This document shows positions 34,299 through 47,278 of a stretch of DNA of 64,000 nucleotides, piece by piece. The notes beneath the pieces are model-generated. The model was not told the DNA's origin, searched no databases, and saw only the letters and a program-made list of their open reading frames with translations. The translations under genes and the position numbers were made by a program. Within the stretch, counting starts at the first letter, position 1; the number at the start of each line of letters is the position of its first letter. Origin of the DNA: Alphaproteobacteria bacterium (GTDB lineage Bacteria > Pseudomonadota > Alphaproteobacteria > CADEGL01); NCBI GenBank assembly GCA_026400755.1, contig JAPLOM010000011.1, positions 1-64,000 on the forward strand, given 5' to 3'.

Positions 34299-35384
34299 AT
34301 GGATATGGAAAGACAGACCGACGTGAACGCAGACGAAAAATGGCAAGCCGTGATGGCGCGCGATGCGCGGCGCGACGGCGCGTTCGTCTTCGCCGTGCGC
34401 TCGACGCACATCTATTGCCGCCCCTCCTGCCCCAGCCGCCGGCCGCTGCGCCGCAACGTCGCGTTTTATGCTACGCCCAGCGAGGCCGAGGCCCATGGCT
34501 ATCGCGCCTGCCGCCGCTGCAAGCCGGCGCAAGCCGTACGGCCGGACGCGGCGGGCGACATGGTGCGCAAAGCCTGCGCCTTCATCGACGCGCGGCATGA
34601 TGGGCCGCCGACCCTGGACGAGATCGCCGTCCATGTGGGGCTGAGCCCATTTCACGTTCAGCGTACGTTCAAGCGCGTGCTTGGCCTGAGCCCGCGCGCT
34701 TACGCCGATGCACGACGACTGGGGCGGTTGAAGCAGAAATTGAAGCGCGGCGACGATATCGCGGGCGCCCTTTATGAATCGGGCTATGGTTCATCGAGCC
34801 GGCTTTACGAAGGCGCCGCGGCGAAGATGGGCATGACGCCCGCGACCTATCGCAAAGGAGGACAGGGCATGCGGATCGGCTACACGATCGTTCCATCGGC
34901 GCTGGGCAAGTTGCTGGTGGCCGCGACCGAGCGCGGCGTCGCCTATGTGGCGCTGGACGACCGCAACGCCCCGCTCGAGGCGCGTCTGCGCGAGGAGTTT
35001 CCGGCCGCGGCCATCGCGCGCGACGACAAGGGGCTGGCGCGCTACGTGCGCCCGCTGACCGGATACCTGGATGGACGCGCGGCGGATATCGACCTGCCCG
35101 TGGACGTGCGGGCGACCGCCTTCCAGCGCCGCGTGTGGGACGCGCTCAAGGACATCCCCGTTGGCGAGACACGAACCTACAAGGAGATCGCGCGCAAACT
35201 GGGCGATCCCAAGGCCGCGCGCGCGGTGGGCAGCGCCTGCGGACGCAATCCCGTGTCGCTGGTCGTGCCTTGCCATCGCGCCGTGCGCGAAGATGGCGGC
35301 TTGGGCGGCTACGCCTGGGGCCTGCCGCGCAAGGAGAAGCTGCTGGCCGCCGAACGCAAACGCGCGGGCCGCCGGGCCTCGTGA
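34299..35384 (+). CDS. ada: Ada regulatory protein / methylated-DNA methyltransferase
   Basis: 361 residues from ATG at 34299. The N-terminal Zn domain carries the four cysteines (YCRPSCPSR and ACRRCKP), where Cys accepts a methyl from phosphotriesters. An AraC-type helix-turn-helix follows (TLDEIAVHVGLSPFHVQRTF). The C-terminal methyltransferase domain has the active Cys in SLVVPCHRAV. Methylation of the first domain turns Ada into an activator of its own regulon. Length and order match full Ada. No alkA or alkB gene is adjacent. The gene starts 61 bases after the DUF45 stop. Confidence 0.94.
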   Translation: MDMERQTDVNADEKWQAVMARDARRDGAFVFAVRSTHIYCRPSCPSRRPLRRNVAFYATPSEAEAHGYRACRRCKPAQAVRPDAAGDMVRKACAFIDARHDGPPTLDEIAVHVGLSPFHVQRTFKRVLGLSPRAYADARRLGRLKQKLKRGDDIAGALYESGYGSSSRLYEGAAAKMGMTPATYRKGGQGMRIGYTIVPSALGKLLVAATERGVAYVALDDRNAPLEARLREEFPAAAIARDDKGLARYVRPLTGYLDGRAADIDLPVDVRATAFQRRVWDALKDIPVGETRTYKEIARKLGDPKAARAVGSACGRNPVSLVVPCHRAVREDGGLGGYAWGLPRKEKLLAAERKRAGRRAS

Positions 35385-35395
35385 CGCGCTGAACG

Positions 35396-37432
35396 TCAGC
35401 GCTTGTCGATGGGCACGTCCCGGACAGCCGGCGCACCACCTTCGCGCGTGACCGTGACGGATGGACGCGTGGGCGTGGCTCCGCCCGCCGCGGGCGCCAT
35501 GCCGGCAGGCTGGGAGCCGCGCTCGCCGGACTTGGCCGGCGTCTGTGGCGCACCACCCGATTCGGCCACCGGCGCCGCGGCGGCCATCGGCAGGGGCTTC
35601 ACCGGCTGGCCTTCCAACGCGGCCGCCATGTAGTCGTGCCACAGGGCGGCCGGCAGACGGCCGCCGGTGACCGCGCGCATCGGCGCACCGTCGTCGTTGC
35701 CGAACCAAACGCCGGTGACCAGCTCAGCCGTAAAGCCGACGAACCAAGCGTCGCGGAAATCCTGACTGGTTCCGGTCTTGCCCGCGGCGGGGCGGCCGAT
35801 CTGCGCGGCGCGGCCGGTGCCTTCGGTGACGACCGCCATCATCATGTCGTCCATCTGGGCCACCTGCCGCGGCTCGACGACACGGCCGGGGCCGGAACCC
35901 TGGCGCTTGTAGAGGACGCGGCCTTCCCGGTCGCGTATCTCCTCGATGCCATAGGCCCAGACGCCGTTGCCCATGTTGGCGAAAGCCGCATAGGCCTGGG
36001 TCAGTTCGATCAAGGTCACTTCGCTGGTGCCGAGCGCGATGCTGGGCATCGGCTTCAAATCGGCCGTGATGCCGAGCCGGCGCGCGACGTTGACGACGTT
36101 GCGGCGGCCTGCCCGTTCGGACACCTGGACCGCCACGCTGTTAAGCGATTGGGCGAAGGCCTCGCGCAGCGAAACCTCGCCGCGATATTTGTTGTCGAAG
36201 TTGCGCGGGCTCCAGCCCTCGACCGAGATGGGCGTATCGACCATGCGTTCGGCCGGGTCCATGCCACGTTCGAGCGCAGCCAGATAGACAAAGGTCTTGA
36301 ACGCCGAGCCCGGCTGCCGCAGCGCCTGCGTCGCGCGGTTGAACTGGCTGAGCGCATAGTCGCGCCCGCCGACCATGGCGCGCACCGCGCCGTCGGGCGA
36401 CATGGACAGAAGCGCGCCCTGGCTGACGCCCGCGCTCGGCCCTTGCGCCGCCAGCACCGCGCTCAGCTTGGCCTCGGCCACGCGCTGCAACTGCGCATCC
36501 ATGGTGGTGACGACGATCAGGTCGCGGTCGGGATAGCCGACGAAGCTGGACACCTGGTCCAGCACCCAGTCGCCGAAATACCGGCCACCCTGCCCCGACA
36601 GCGCATAAGCCAATTGCGGTCGCGTGGACTTGGCGATCTCGGCCTGCCGGCCGGTGATGAACCCCGCATCCACCATGTTGGCCAGCACCTGGTCGGTGCG
36701 GCGTGCCGAGAGATCGCCGTCGCGCGAGGGGTTGTAGCGCGAGGGCGCCTTCAGGAGGCCGGCCAGCATGGCCGATTCGTAGAGCGTGAGCTGGCGCGGA
36801 GACTTGCCGAAATAGCGCCGCGCGGCGGCGTCGACACCGTAGGTGCCCGCGCCGAAATAGACCCGGTTCAGATAGATGGTAAGAATCTGCTCCTTCGTGT
36901 AGCGCTGTTCGAGCCACAGCGCGAGCAGCGTCTCCTGAACCTTGCGGCGGATGGTGCGCTCGGGATTGAGGAACAGGTTCTTGGCCAGCTGCTGCGTGAT
37001 CGTGCTGCCGCCCTGGACCACGCGGCCCGCGCGCAGGTTGACGACCAACGCGCGTCCCATGCCCCAAGGATCGAGCCCGCCATGCTCGAAGAAGCGCCGG
37101 TCCTCGGTGGCCAACAAAGCCTTGGGCAGATAATCGGGCAGATCGCGGACCTGGATCTGCTCGCCGTAGATGTCGCCGAACGACAGCAGCACCTGGCCGC
37201 GCGCGTCCACCAGCGTGATGCTGGGCTTGCGCTCGGCCTCGGTCAGCCGGCCAACCTCGGGCATGTCATAGGCGAAATAGGCGACAGCCGCCGCGCCCAG
37301 CGCGACAAGCCAGATCAGCGCGGTGGCGGCCAAGCGCAGGGCGCGTGCGGGGCCCGAGCGGGGCGGCCGAGCGGTCGAGACCGGCTTGGCCGGTTTGGGC
37401 TTGCGCGCGTCGCCGCTTGGTTTAGGAGGCAT
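35396..37432 (-). CDS. Class A penicillin-binding protein (PBP1A family)
   Basis: 678 residues. The N-terminus is basic and Pro-rich, then a single membrane helix (TALIWLVALGAAAVAYFAY). The glycosyltransferase domain shows ATEDRRFFEHGGLD, GGSTITQQLAKNLFL and YLNRVYFGAGTYGVDAAA. The transpeptidase domain has SxxK in RQPGSAFKTF, SxN in QSLNSVAV and KTG in AGKTGTSQDF. It polymerises and crosslinks peptidoglycan in the periplasm. The last 60 residues are Ala/Pro/Gly-rich and likely flexible. It converges with ada (11 bases) and follows gyrB on the same strand after two hairpins. Confidence 0.92.
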   Translation of the reverse strand: MPPKPSGDARKPKPAKPVSTARPPRSGPARALRLAATALIWLVALGAAAVAYFAYDMPEVGRLTEAERKPSITLVDARGQVLLSFGDIYGEQIQVRDLPDYLPKALLATEDRRFFEHGGLDPWGMGRALVVNLRAGRVVQGGSTITQQLAKNLFLNPERTIRRKVQETLLALWLEQRYTKEQILTIYLNRVYFGAGTYGVDAAARRYFGKSPRQLTLYESAMLAGLLKAPSRYNPSRDGDLSARRTDQVLANMVDAGFITGRQAEIAKSTRPQLAYALSGQGGRYFGDWVLDQVSSFVGYPDRDLIVVTTMDAQLQRVAEAKLSAVLAAQGPSAGVSQGALLSMSPDGAVRAMVGGRDYALSQFNRATQALRQPGSAFKTFVYLAALERGMDPAERMVDTPISVEGWSPRNFDNKYRGEVSLREAFAQSLNSVAVQVSERAGRRNVVNVARRLGITADLKPMPSIALGTSEVTLIELTQAYAAFANMGNGVWAYGIEEIRDREGRVLYKRQGSGPGRVVEPRQVAQMDDMMMAVVTEGTGRAAQIGRPAAGKTGTSQDFRDAWFVGFTAELVTGVWFGNDDGAPMRAVTGGRLPAALWHDYMAAALEGQPVKPLPMAAAAPVAESGGAPQTPAKSGERGSQPAGMAPAAGGATPTRPSVTVTREGGAPAVRDVPIDKR

Positions 37433-37497
37433 GCTCGGTCTCTGGGCAGGGGGGCGGCGCCATCGTGGCGTGCGTGGATATCCGCGAAGCCGCAGCG

Positions 37498-37549
37498 TTT
37501 CCCCTTAGGCGGGGAAAACGGCGAATCTGCGGCACGGTTCCCGCCGCAG
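37498..37549 (-). terminator. Paired hairpins after gyrB, possible terminator
   Basis: Two perfect 7-bp stems lie just past the gyrB stop: CTGCGGC (37527-37533) with GCCGCAG (37543-37549), then TTTCCCC (37498-37504) with GGGGAAA (37511-37517). Neither has a long T-run on the minus strand, so termination may be weak or the stems may stabilise the transcript end. They separate gyrB from the PBP gene. Confidence 0.4.
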
Positions 37550-37554
37550 CTTCC

Positions 37555-41204
<3,650 letters not shown>

Positions 41205-41223
41205 CGTAAACGCAAGCGCAGCG

Positions 41224-42342
41224 TCAGACCCTCATGGGCATGAGAACGTAGAGCGCGCCGGGTTCGGACGCGTCGCGCACGATCGTGGGCGACGCCGCGT
41301 CGGACATGGCGAACTCGGCCTCCTCGCCCTTGATCTGCTCGGCGATGTCGAGCAGGTAGCGCGAGTTGAAGCCGATCTCGATGGCGCCGCCGGCATAGCG
41401 GGCCTCGATCTCTTCCGTCGCCGTGCCGGTGTCCTGGCCGCTGGCCGAGAGCGTCAGCATGCCTTCGGACAATGCCATCTTCACCGCGCGCGACTGGTCC
41501 TTGGCGATGGTCGAGACGCGATCGACGGCATCCTTGAAATCCTTGGGGCGCACGCCCATCAGCTTGTCGTTCTGCTGGGGGATGACGCGCTCGTAGTCCG
41601 GGAAGGTGCCGTCGATCAGCTTGGAGGTCAGCACCACGCCATCGAAGGCCAGGCGGACGCGCGTCTCGCTGAGCGAGACCTTGACCGCGTCCGAGCTTTC
41701 GTCGACCAGTTTGCGGATCTCGCTGACCGCCTTGCGCGGCACGATCACGCCGGGCATGCCCTTGGCGCCGTCCGGCAGCGGCATCTCGAAGCGCGCCAAG
41801 CGGTGGCCGTCGGTCGCGACCGCACGCAGCATGTCGACCTTGCCGCTTTTCGCCGCGTGCAGGTAGATGCCGTTCAGATAGTAACGCGTCTCCTCGGTCG
41901 AGATGGCGAAGCGCGTGCGGTCGATCAGGTCGCGGAAGGCGGACGCCTCGAGCGAGAATTCGAAGGGCAAGTCGCCCGCGCTCATGACCGGAAAATCCTC
42001 GATCGGCAGGCAGGACAGGCTGAAGCGCGCGCGGCCCGCGCGCAGCACCATCTGCGCGTTGCCAGCGGTCAGTTCCATCTGCACCTGGGCGCCCTCGGGC
42101 AGCTTGCGCACGATGTCGTAAAGCGTGTGGGCCGAGGTGGTGGTGGCGACGGGCTTGGAAACCTCCGCCGCGACCTCTTCGCGCATGGCCAGATCCATGT
42201 CCGTGGCGCTGAGCGCGAGCTTGCCGTCCTTCGCTTCGATCAGGACGTTGGAAATAATGGGGATGGTGTTGCGCCGCTCGACGACGCTTTGGACGTGGGA
42301 CAGGGCCTTCAACAGCGCTGCGCGCTCAATCGTGACTTTCAT
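41224..42342 (-). CDS. dnaN: DNA polymerase III sliding clamp (beta subunit)
   Basis: 372 residues, the standard length. Recognisable segments are the N-terminus MKVTIERAALLKALSHVQSVVERRNTIP (short pieces: VVERRNTIPIISNVLIEA), the middle RYYLNGIYLHAA and ATDGHRLARFEMPLP, and the C-terminal end VLMPMRV. The protein forms the ring that holds Pol III on DNA. It lies 20 bases before recF on the same strand. The 230-base gap upstream to dnaA contains only the dnaA terminator and a GC-rich dyad. Confidence 0.96.
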   Translation of the reverse strand: MKVTIERAALLKALSHVQSVVERRNTIPIISNVLIEAKDGKLALSATDMDLAMREEVAAEVSKPVATTTSAHTLYDIVRKLPEGAQVQMELTAGNAQMVLRAGRARFSLSCLPIEDFPVMSAGDLPFEFSLEASAFRDLIDRTRFAISTEETRYYLNGIYLHAAKSGKVDMLRAVATDGHRLARFEMPLPDGAKGMPGVIVPRKAVSEIRKLVDESSDAVKVSLSETRVRLAFDGVVLTSKLIDGTFPDYERVIPQQNDKLMGVRPKDFKDAVDRVSTIAKDQSRAVKMALSEGMLTLSASGQDTGTATEEIEARYAGGAIEIGFNSRYLLDIAEQIKGEEAEFAMSDAASPTIVRDASEPGALYVLMPMRV

Positions 42343-42544
42343 GGGTTTTGCGCACTCCGCCGGACGGTTCGACGCACGAAAAGAGGCCGATTCCCCCGGT
42401 CGAACAGAATACGGTTCGCGGCCCTTTTGGGCAATGAAAAAGGGGAGCGGAACAAAGGCCTAAGCCCTTGTCCCGACTGAGATTTAATGGGTTATCCCGG
42501 GGCGGTCCCGGGCGGCTCGAAAGAGGGGGCGAAGGGGACCCTAA

Positions 42545-42564
42545 AAGCGCCCGCAAGGGCGCTT
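42545..42564 (-). terminator. Rho-independent terminator of dnaA
   Basis: A perfect 8-bp stem AAGCGCCC (42545-42552) and GGGCGCTT (42557-42564) with a 4-base loop lies 9 bases after the dnaA stop. On the minus strand it ends in TTTTAG. Position and structure fit an intrinsic terminator, so dnaN probably has its own promoter in 42343-42540. Confidence 0.7.
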
Positions 42565-42572
42565 CAAAAGGG

Positions 42573-43973
42573 TCAGTTTTCGAGCATCCGGCGCAAAAGC
42601 TCGACATCGTCGCCAAAGCTGGCGTCGAGGGAGCGCAGCTCCTCCACCTTCTTCACGGCATGCATCACCGTGGTGTGGTCGCGGCCGCCGAATTTCCGGC
42701 CGATTTCGGGCAAGGAGCGCGTGGTCAGCTGCTTGGCCAAGTACATGGCGACTTGGCGCGGCCGGGCCACCGCGCGGGCACGGCGGGCGGAATGCATCTC
42801 GGAGAGGCGGATATTGTAGTGCTCGGCCACGCGCTTCTGGATTTCCTCGATGGTAACGCGGCGGTCGGTGGCGCGCAGCAGGTCGTGCAGCACCTCCTGG
42901 GTCATCTCCAGGCTGATGTCGCGGCCAACCAGGGTGCCGTGGGCGACGATGCGGTTCAGCGCACCCTCCAGCTCGCGCACGTTCGACGTGATGCGATGGG
43001 CCAGGAACTCCATCACCTTGCGCGGGATCGCGGCGCCCAATTGCTCGGACTTCGAATCCAGGATGCCCAGGCGCAGCTCATAGGTCGTGGGGTGGATGTC
43101 GGCGACCAAGCCCCAACCCAGACGCGAGCGCAACCGCTCTTCCATCCCCTCCAGATCCGACGGCGATTTGTCAGCCGAGATGATCACCTGGTGATTCTGA
43201 TCCACCAAGGTGTTGAAGGTGTGAAAGAATTCTTCCTGGGTCGATTCCTTGCCGCTGATGAACTGGACATCGTCAATCATCAGAACGTCGACGCTGCGGA
43301 ACTGCTCCTTGAACGCCATCGTGTCCTTGAAACGCAGCGCACGGATGAACTGATACATGAACTTTTCGGCGGAAAGATAGATCACGCGCCGATTCGGCTG
43401 GCGCATCCGGAGATGCCACGCGATCGCGTGCATGAGGTGCGTCTTGCCCAGACCCACGCCGCCATAGAGGAACAGCGGGTTGAAGGAGACCTTGTCGGCC
43501 TCGGCCACCCGGCGGGCCGCTGCGTGCGCGAACTCGTTCGGCTTGCCGACGACGAAATTCTTGAACGTGAAGCGTGGGTCGAGCGGCGCGCTGAAGGCGT
43601 TGCGGTCATCGGCGGGCACCGGCAGCGGCGCGTCCTCGGCTTCGGCGGCGGGTTTGGCCGCGGCGATGCCCTTGGGAAGCGTCCTGTCCTCGGACGGGCG
43701 CGTGGCGTCGACCACGACCTCGATGCGCCGCACCTCGGTGTTCATCTGATTCCAGACCGCGGTGATGCGATCGGCGTAATTTTGGGCGACCCAATCGCGG
43801 ACAAAGCGCGTGGGCACCGAAACGCTGACGCAACCGCCGTCGACGTCCTTGAGAGTCAAAGGCTTGAGCCAGCTTCTGTAGGTGGCTTCGCCGAATTCCG
43901 CGCGCAGGCGGCCGCGCACGCGCGCCCACTCAGCCCGGATTTCCGCATCGTTGCGGCGGTCGGCGGCGCTCAT
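42573..43973 (-). CDS. dnaA: Chromosomal replication initiator protein DnaA
   Basis: 466 residues from ATG at 43973; a longer frame upstream is antisense-like Arg-rich sequence. Domain I ends near EATYRSWLKPL. The AAA+ domain has LYGGVGLGKTHLMHAI (Walker A), VDVLMIDDVQFI (Walker B) and sensor region SADKSPSDLEG. The C-terminal DNA-binding domain carries GGRDHTTVMHAVKKVEEL. It binds oriC and opens the duplex. The ATG overlaps the stop of the rhodanese gene (ATGA), which is an unusual coupling to a sulfur-transfer protein. Confidence 0.97.
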   Translation of the reverse strand: MSAADRRNDAEIRAEWARVRGRLRAEFGEATYRSWLKPLTLKDVDGGCVSVSVPTRFVRDWVAQNYADRITAVWNQMNTEVRRIEVVVDATRPSEDRTLPKGIAAAKPAAEAEDAPLPVPADDRNAFSAPLDPRFTFKNFVVGKPNEFAHAAARRVAEADKVSFNPLFLYGGVGLGKTHLMHAIAWHLRMRQPNRRVIYLSAEKFMYQFIRALRFKDTMAFKEQFRSVDVLMIDDVQFISGKESTQEEFFHTFNTLVDQNHQVIISADKSPSDLEGMEERLRSRLGWGLVADIHPTTYELRLGILDSKSEQLGAAIPRKVMEFLAHRITSNVRELEGALNRIVAHGTLVGRDISLEMTQEVLHDLLRATDRRVTIEEIQKRVAEHYNIRLSEMHSARRARAVARPRQVAMYLAKQLTTRSLPEIGRKFGGRDHTTVMHAVKKVEELRSLDASFGDDVELLRRMLEN

Positions 43974-44395
43974 TCCTGCACCCAAGGCAGGGCGGCAGCC
44001 TTCCAACCGTCGACCGCGCCGCGATGGCGCTGGCCGTCGTGCGGACCTTCGAAGCCGCCCGCGACATTGTGGCAACGCGCATAACCGGCGGACGTCATCG
44101 CGATCGCAGCGGATTTAGAGCGCACGCCGGAACGGCACAAGAACAGCACCGCCTTGTCCGGCGAAACGCCGGCCGCGGAAAGCTGCGCGCCGAAATCAGG
44201 GTTGGGCTTCATGCCCGGAAAGGTCTGCCAAGACACAAGCGCTACTTTCTTTCCCAAGGATGAAAGGTCGGGAACACCCACGAACGACCATTCCGCCTGA
44301 CTGCGGACGTCGACCAGGACGGAATTCGGATCGCGTGCGAGCATTTCCCAGCTCTCTCGCACCGTCAAATCGCCGGTATAGTATTCGCCTTGCAC
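43970..44395 (-). CDS. Rhodanese-domain protein upstream of dnaA
   Basis: 141 residues. A single rhodanese domain with the conserved VLVDVRSQAEW block and the active-site loop FLCRSGVRSKSAA (Cys of the persulfide). The C-terminal end has YARCHNVAGGFEG and GWKAAALPW. It is a cytoplasmic sulfurtransferase-like protein with unknown acceptor. Its TGA shares bases with the dnaA ATG, so DnaA translation likely depends on it. The upstream 415 bases to rpsT are non-coding. Confidence 0.88.
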   Translation of the reverse strand: MQGEYYTGDLTVRESWEMLARDPNSVLVDVRSQAEWSFVGVPDLSSLGKKVALVSWQTFPGMKPNPDFGAQLSAAGVSPDKAVLFLCRSGVRSKSAAIAMTSAGYARCHNVAGGFEGPHDGQRHRGAVDGWKAAALPWVQE

Positions 44396-44810
44396 GCCGC
44401 GCCCCTAAATCAAGCACGTCCGTTGTCGCGGACTTCGTCTTCGTTTCGTGCCGGTGATCTCTCAGCGAGATCTCCGTGCACCGCCCAAACGCCTATCACC
44501 CAATGAACAGGAACCGAAAGCGCGGCCCGTTCTTTTTTTTCGTCTCTTAAACTCGTTCTATGGGAGACGATGCAACCTGATTTCAGAATGCACCGTCGAA
44601 AGGTGCGACTGCCCCCCGCGTCGACATCGGCGAATGTATCCACGCACGTCTGGACTGACAACGGGATCGAACGCCGAACGTGCCAAAAAGTTTTTGTGCG
44701 ACGATTAAGAATCGTCTTGAAAAAACTTCGCGCAGGGAATCCCGAGAATCGAAACGGCCGCGTCGCTTTCGCAACGCGGCCGTCGAGACTTGCAAAGAAC
44801 GTTCCGGTGT
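44396..44810. other. Non-coding region upstream of the rhodanese-dnaA pair, candidate origin/promoter region
   Basis: This 415-base gap is less GC-rich than its neighbours and holds no convincing gene. It contains several dyads: GATCTC (44456-44461) with GAGATC (44467-44472), GCACC with GGTGC near 44590-44606, and a 7-bp stem GACGATT/AATCGTC at 44700-44716 flanked by A/T runs on both sides. A T run lies near 44531-44540. The best DnaA-box-like word is GTATCCACG at 44636-44644, with two mismatches to TTATCCACA. That is too little to call oriC, but promoters for the rhodanese-dnaA unit must lie here. Confidence 0.4.
44754..44783 (-). terminator. Hairpin terminator after rpsT
   Basis: A perfect 10-bp stem, ACGGCCGCGT (44754-44763) with ACGCGGCCGT (44774-44783), encloses a 10-base loop and starts 28 bases after the rpsT stop. 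The T-run on the minus strand is weak (TTCGATTCT). It most likely ends the rpsT transcript. Confidence 0.6.
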
Positions 44811-45077
44811 TTAGGTCTTCAACGTCTTAATGCGCTTCGCAAGACGCGAAACCTTGCGCGCGACCGTGCGCTTCGACGTGATGCCCTTGCGCGCGCCGCG
44901 CTGAAGCGCGGGCTGTGCCGAGCGAAGCGCCGAGCGAGCCGCGTTGGCATCGCCGGAGGCGATCGCCTCTTCGACTTTGCGCATAGCCGAGCGGACACGC
45001 CCCTTGCGCGCGGTATTAATGGTCTGGCGCCGCGCGTTGCGACGAATCCGCTTCTCGGCCGATTTATGTTGAGCCAT
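44811..45077 (-). CDS. rpsT: 30S ribosomal protein S20
   Basis: 88 residues, the usual size. [18 protein letters not shown] at the N-terminus and the Lys/Arg-rich helices, ending [13 protein letters not shown], are diagnostic. The protein binds 16S rRNA early in 30S assembly. The gene lies upstream of dnaA on the same strand, an arrangement common in alphaproteobacteria. Confidence 0.97.
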   Translation of the reverse strand: MAQHKSAEKRIRRNARRQTINTARKGRVRSAMRKVEEAIASGDANAARSALRSAQPALQRGARKGITSKRTVARKVSRLAKRIKTLKT

Positions 45078-45211
45078 GAGTTTCTCGCTTTTTCGGGAAT
45101 ATTTGCTGGCGAATCCGGTAAACCCACGGATCGCCCCTGCGCGGGCTTATATCGCCCGCGCGCGACATGGGTCAAGGCAGCCGTCCTAGCGTGTGCCGCG
45201 CCGCAAGACCC

Positions 45212-45988
45212 CTACAGGTTGCGGAACTTTGGTGGACGCTTATCGGAAAAGGCCGCCATCCCTTCCTTTTGGTCATCGAGCGCAAAAGTGGAATGGAATA
45301 CGCGGCGCTCGAACTTGAGCCCCTCGGCCAGCGTCGTCTCGAAGGCGCGGTTGACGGATTCCTTGGCCATCATGGTCACGGGCCGCGACAGAGCAGCGAT
45401 CTTGCCCGCGGTCTTGAGCGCTTCGTCGATCAGTTCGGCGGCGGGCACGACGCGGCTGACCAATCCGCAACGCTCGGCCTCGGCCGCGTCCATCATCCGC
45501 CCCGTCAGGCACATTTCCATCGCCTTCGACTTTCCGACGAAACGCGGCAGGCGCTGGGTGCCGCCCGCGCCGGGAATGGTGCCGATGGTGATCTCGGGCT
45601 GCCCAAAGCGCGCCGTGTCCGCCGCGAGGATGAAATCACACATCATCGCGACCTCGCAGCCGCCGCCGAGCGCGTAGCCAGCCACCGCCGCGATGATCGG
45701 TTTGCGGCAGGTCGTGACACGCTCCCAACCCCTTGTGATGAAATCGGACAGGTATACGTCCATGTAGGTCTTGTCGCGCATCTCCTTGATGTCGGCGCCC
45801 GCGGCAAAGGCCTTGTCGCTGCCGGTCAGCACGATGGCGCCGATGCCGTCATCCGCTTCGAAAGCGTCGAGCGCGTGGCCAAGATCCACGATCAGCGCCG
45901 CGCACAGCGCGTTCAGCGCCTTAGGACGGTTGAGCCGGATCAATCCGACGGCGCCGTGGGTCTCGACGATAATATTTTCGTAAGCCAT
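45212..45988 (-). CDS. Enoyl-CoA hydratase
   Basis: 258 residues, crotonase fold. The oxyanion hole is formed by the [10 protein letters not shown] region and [18 protein letters not shown]. The catalytic Glu residues are in the GCEVAMMCD and [20 protein letters not shown] segments (both Glu conserved). It hydrates trans-2-enoyl-CoA to 3-hydroxyacyl-CoA in beta-oxidation. Position between rpsT and mutM matches the conserved alphaproteobacterial order. The stop is 135 bases from rpsT. Confidence 0.92.
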   Translation of the reverse strand: MAYENIIVETHGAVGLIRLNRPKALNALCAALIVDLGHALDAFEADDGIGAIVLTGSDKAFAAGADIKEMRDKTYMDVYLSDFITRGWERVTTCRKPIIAAVAGYALGGGCEVAMMCDFILAADTARFGQPEITIGTIPGAGGTQRLPRFVGKSKAMEMCLTGRMMDAAEAERCGLVSRVVPAAELIDEALKTAGKIAALSRPVTMMAKESVNRAFETTLAEGLKFERRVFHSTFALDDQKEGMAAFSDKRPPKFRNL

Positions 45989-46009
45989 AGGTGTGGTTCT
46001 CCCTGAAAA

Positions 46010-46378
46010 TCAGCTAACCGGAGAAAGCAGGTACCGTACCGCCACCCCCGAATCGGCGCCGACGAATTCGATCAGCAGCATTTCCTTATCGGGGCGATAG
46101 CGCCCTGGGCCCAGTTCGGCCCAGCCCAAACCGGGCAACGTGGCGCGATAGAAGGTGGTCACCGCATCGCGCGTCGTCTGGCCTGCGGCGAAGGCCTCGA
46201 CGATCCGGCCGGCCGGATCGTCGAACGTGACACCCGTGTTGGGCAACTCGTTAAGCCCCGGCGCCAGCGGCACATCGCCCATGGTCGACAGGAAGGCTTG
46301 CGGGCCTTGCGCCCACGCGGCGAAAGACGCCGAGACGAGCCAGATCGCGAACAACGTTCGACCGACGATGCGGGACAT
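46010..46378 (-). CDS. Exported protein of unknown function
   Basis: 122 residues from ATG at 46378; the longer frame upstream overlaps mutM and reads as non-protein. A signal peptide (FAIWLVSASFAAWAQG) is followed by a small domain with DPAGRIVEAFAAGQTTRDAV, FYRATLPGLGWAELGPGRY and EFVGADSGVAVRYLL. The pattern looks like a secreted, predominantly beta domain. I do not recognise a named family. It sits between the enoyl-CoA hydratase gene and mutM, and ends 21 bases before the hydratase start. Confidence 0.68.
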   Translation of the reverse strand: MSRIVGRTLFAIWLVSASFAAWAQGPQAFLSTMGDVPLAPGLNELPNTGVTFDDPAGRIVEAFAAGQTTRDAVTTFYRATLPGLGWAELGPGRYRPDKEMLLIEFVGADSGVAVRYLLSPVS

Positions 46379-46394
46379 GCAGCGGGCTTTTATC

Positions 46395-47228
46395 CTAGCG
46401 CTGGCAACGCGGACAATAAAATGTCGAGCGGTTCGACTGGACGACACGGCGGATGCGCCCTTCGCAGCCCTTGGTCGAGCAATTCTTGCCCTCGCGGTCA
46501 TAGACCGCCCAGCGATGCTGGAAATAGCCCAGTTCGCCCGAGGCCTGGACGTAATCGCGCAGCGATGAGCCCCCGGCCGCGATGGCGTCCGCCAGGACGG
46601 CGCGGATCGCCCCGACCAGCTTTTCCGCGCGCGGCCCCTTCACGGTGCCCGCCAGGCGGCGCGGCGACAGGCCGGCGCGGAACAGCGCTTCGCTGACATA
46701 TATGTTGCCGAGACCGGCCACGACGCCCTGATCGAGGAGCGCGGCCTTGAGCGGCGTGCGTTTGCCCTTGAGCGCGGCCGCCAGCACCGCGCCGTCGAAG
46801 GTCTCGTCCAGCGGTTCGGGCCCGAGCGCGCGCAGGAACGGATGAGACGGAAGCTCGGCCTCGGTGGTCAGCGCCATCAGGCCGAAGCGCCGGTGATCGT
46901 CGAAGCGCACCTCGGTGCCGTCGTCCATGACGAAGACGACATGCTCGTGCTTGCCCGGCGGCTCGTTATGGCCCCGCGCATGCAGCACCAGCCTGCCCGA
47001 CATGCCGAGATGAATGAAAAGAACCTGGCCGTCGTCGAGATGGAGCAGGAGATACTTCGCGCGGCGGTCGATGCGGGACAGGCGGCGGCCCTGGACGCGG
47101 GCGGCGAAATCGGTCGGCAGGGGCACGCGCAGATCGGGACGCCGCGCCTCGACCCGCGCAAACCGGCGGCCTTCGATGCGGGCAATCAGCCCGCGACGCA
47201 CGGTTTCGACCTCGGGAAGCTCGGGCAT
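46395..47228 (-). CDS. mutM: Formamidopyrimidine-DNA glycosylase
   Basis: 277 residues. The N-terminal catalytic Pro-Glu after Met removal is in [14 protein letters not shown]. The loop [21 protein letters not shown] and the helix-two-turn-helix [18 protein letters not shown] are conserved. The C-terminal zinc finger has Cys pairs CSTKGC and CPRC. It removes 8-oxoguanine and formamidopyrimidines. The gene is divergent from ubiE, with a gap of about 40-50 bases. Confidence 0.96.
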   Translation of the reverse strand: MPELPEVETVRRGLIARIEGRRFARVEARRPDLRVPLPTDFAARVQGRRLSRIDRRAKYLLLHLDDGQVLFIHLGMSGRLVLHARGHNEPPGKHEHVVFVMDDGTEVRFDDHRRFGLMALTTEAELPSHPFLRALGPEPLDETFDGAVLAAALKGKRTPLKAALLDQGVVAGLGNIYVSEALFRAGLSPRRLAGTVKGPRAEKLVGAIRAVLADAIAAGGSSLRDYVQASGELGYFQHRWAVYDREGKNCSTKGCEGRIRRVVQSNRSTFYCPRCQR

Positions 47229-47278
47229 GGGACGGCTAACCTAGCGCGGGGGGCTACGCCCGCGCTATGGTCCCCGCC

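Noticed and set aside
42343-42572. oriC in the dnaA-dnaN gap, prompted by TTATCCCGG near 42492
   Set aside because: That word has three mismatches to the DnaA box, there are no other copies, and the region is GC-rich with a terminator.
42468-44084. A 538-codon plus-strand frame
   Set aside because: It is antisense to dnaA, which is unambiguous.
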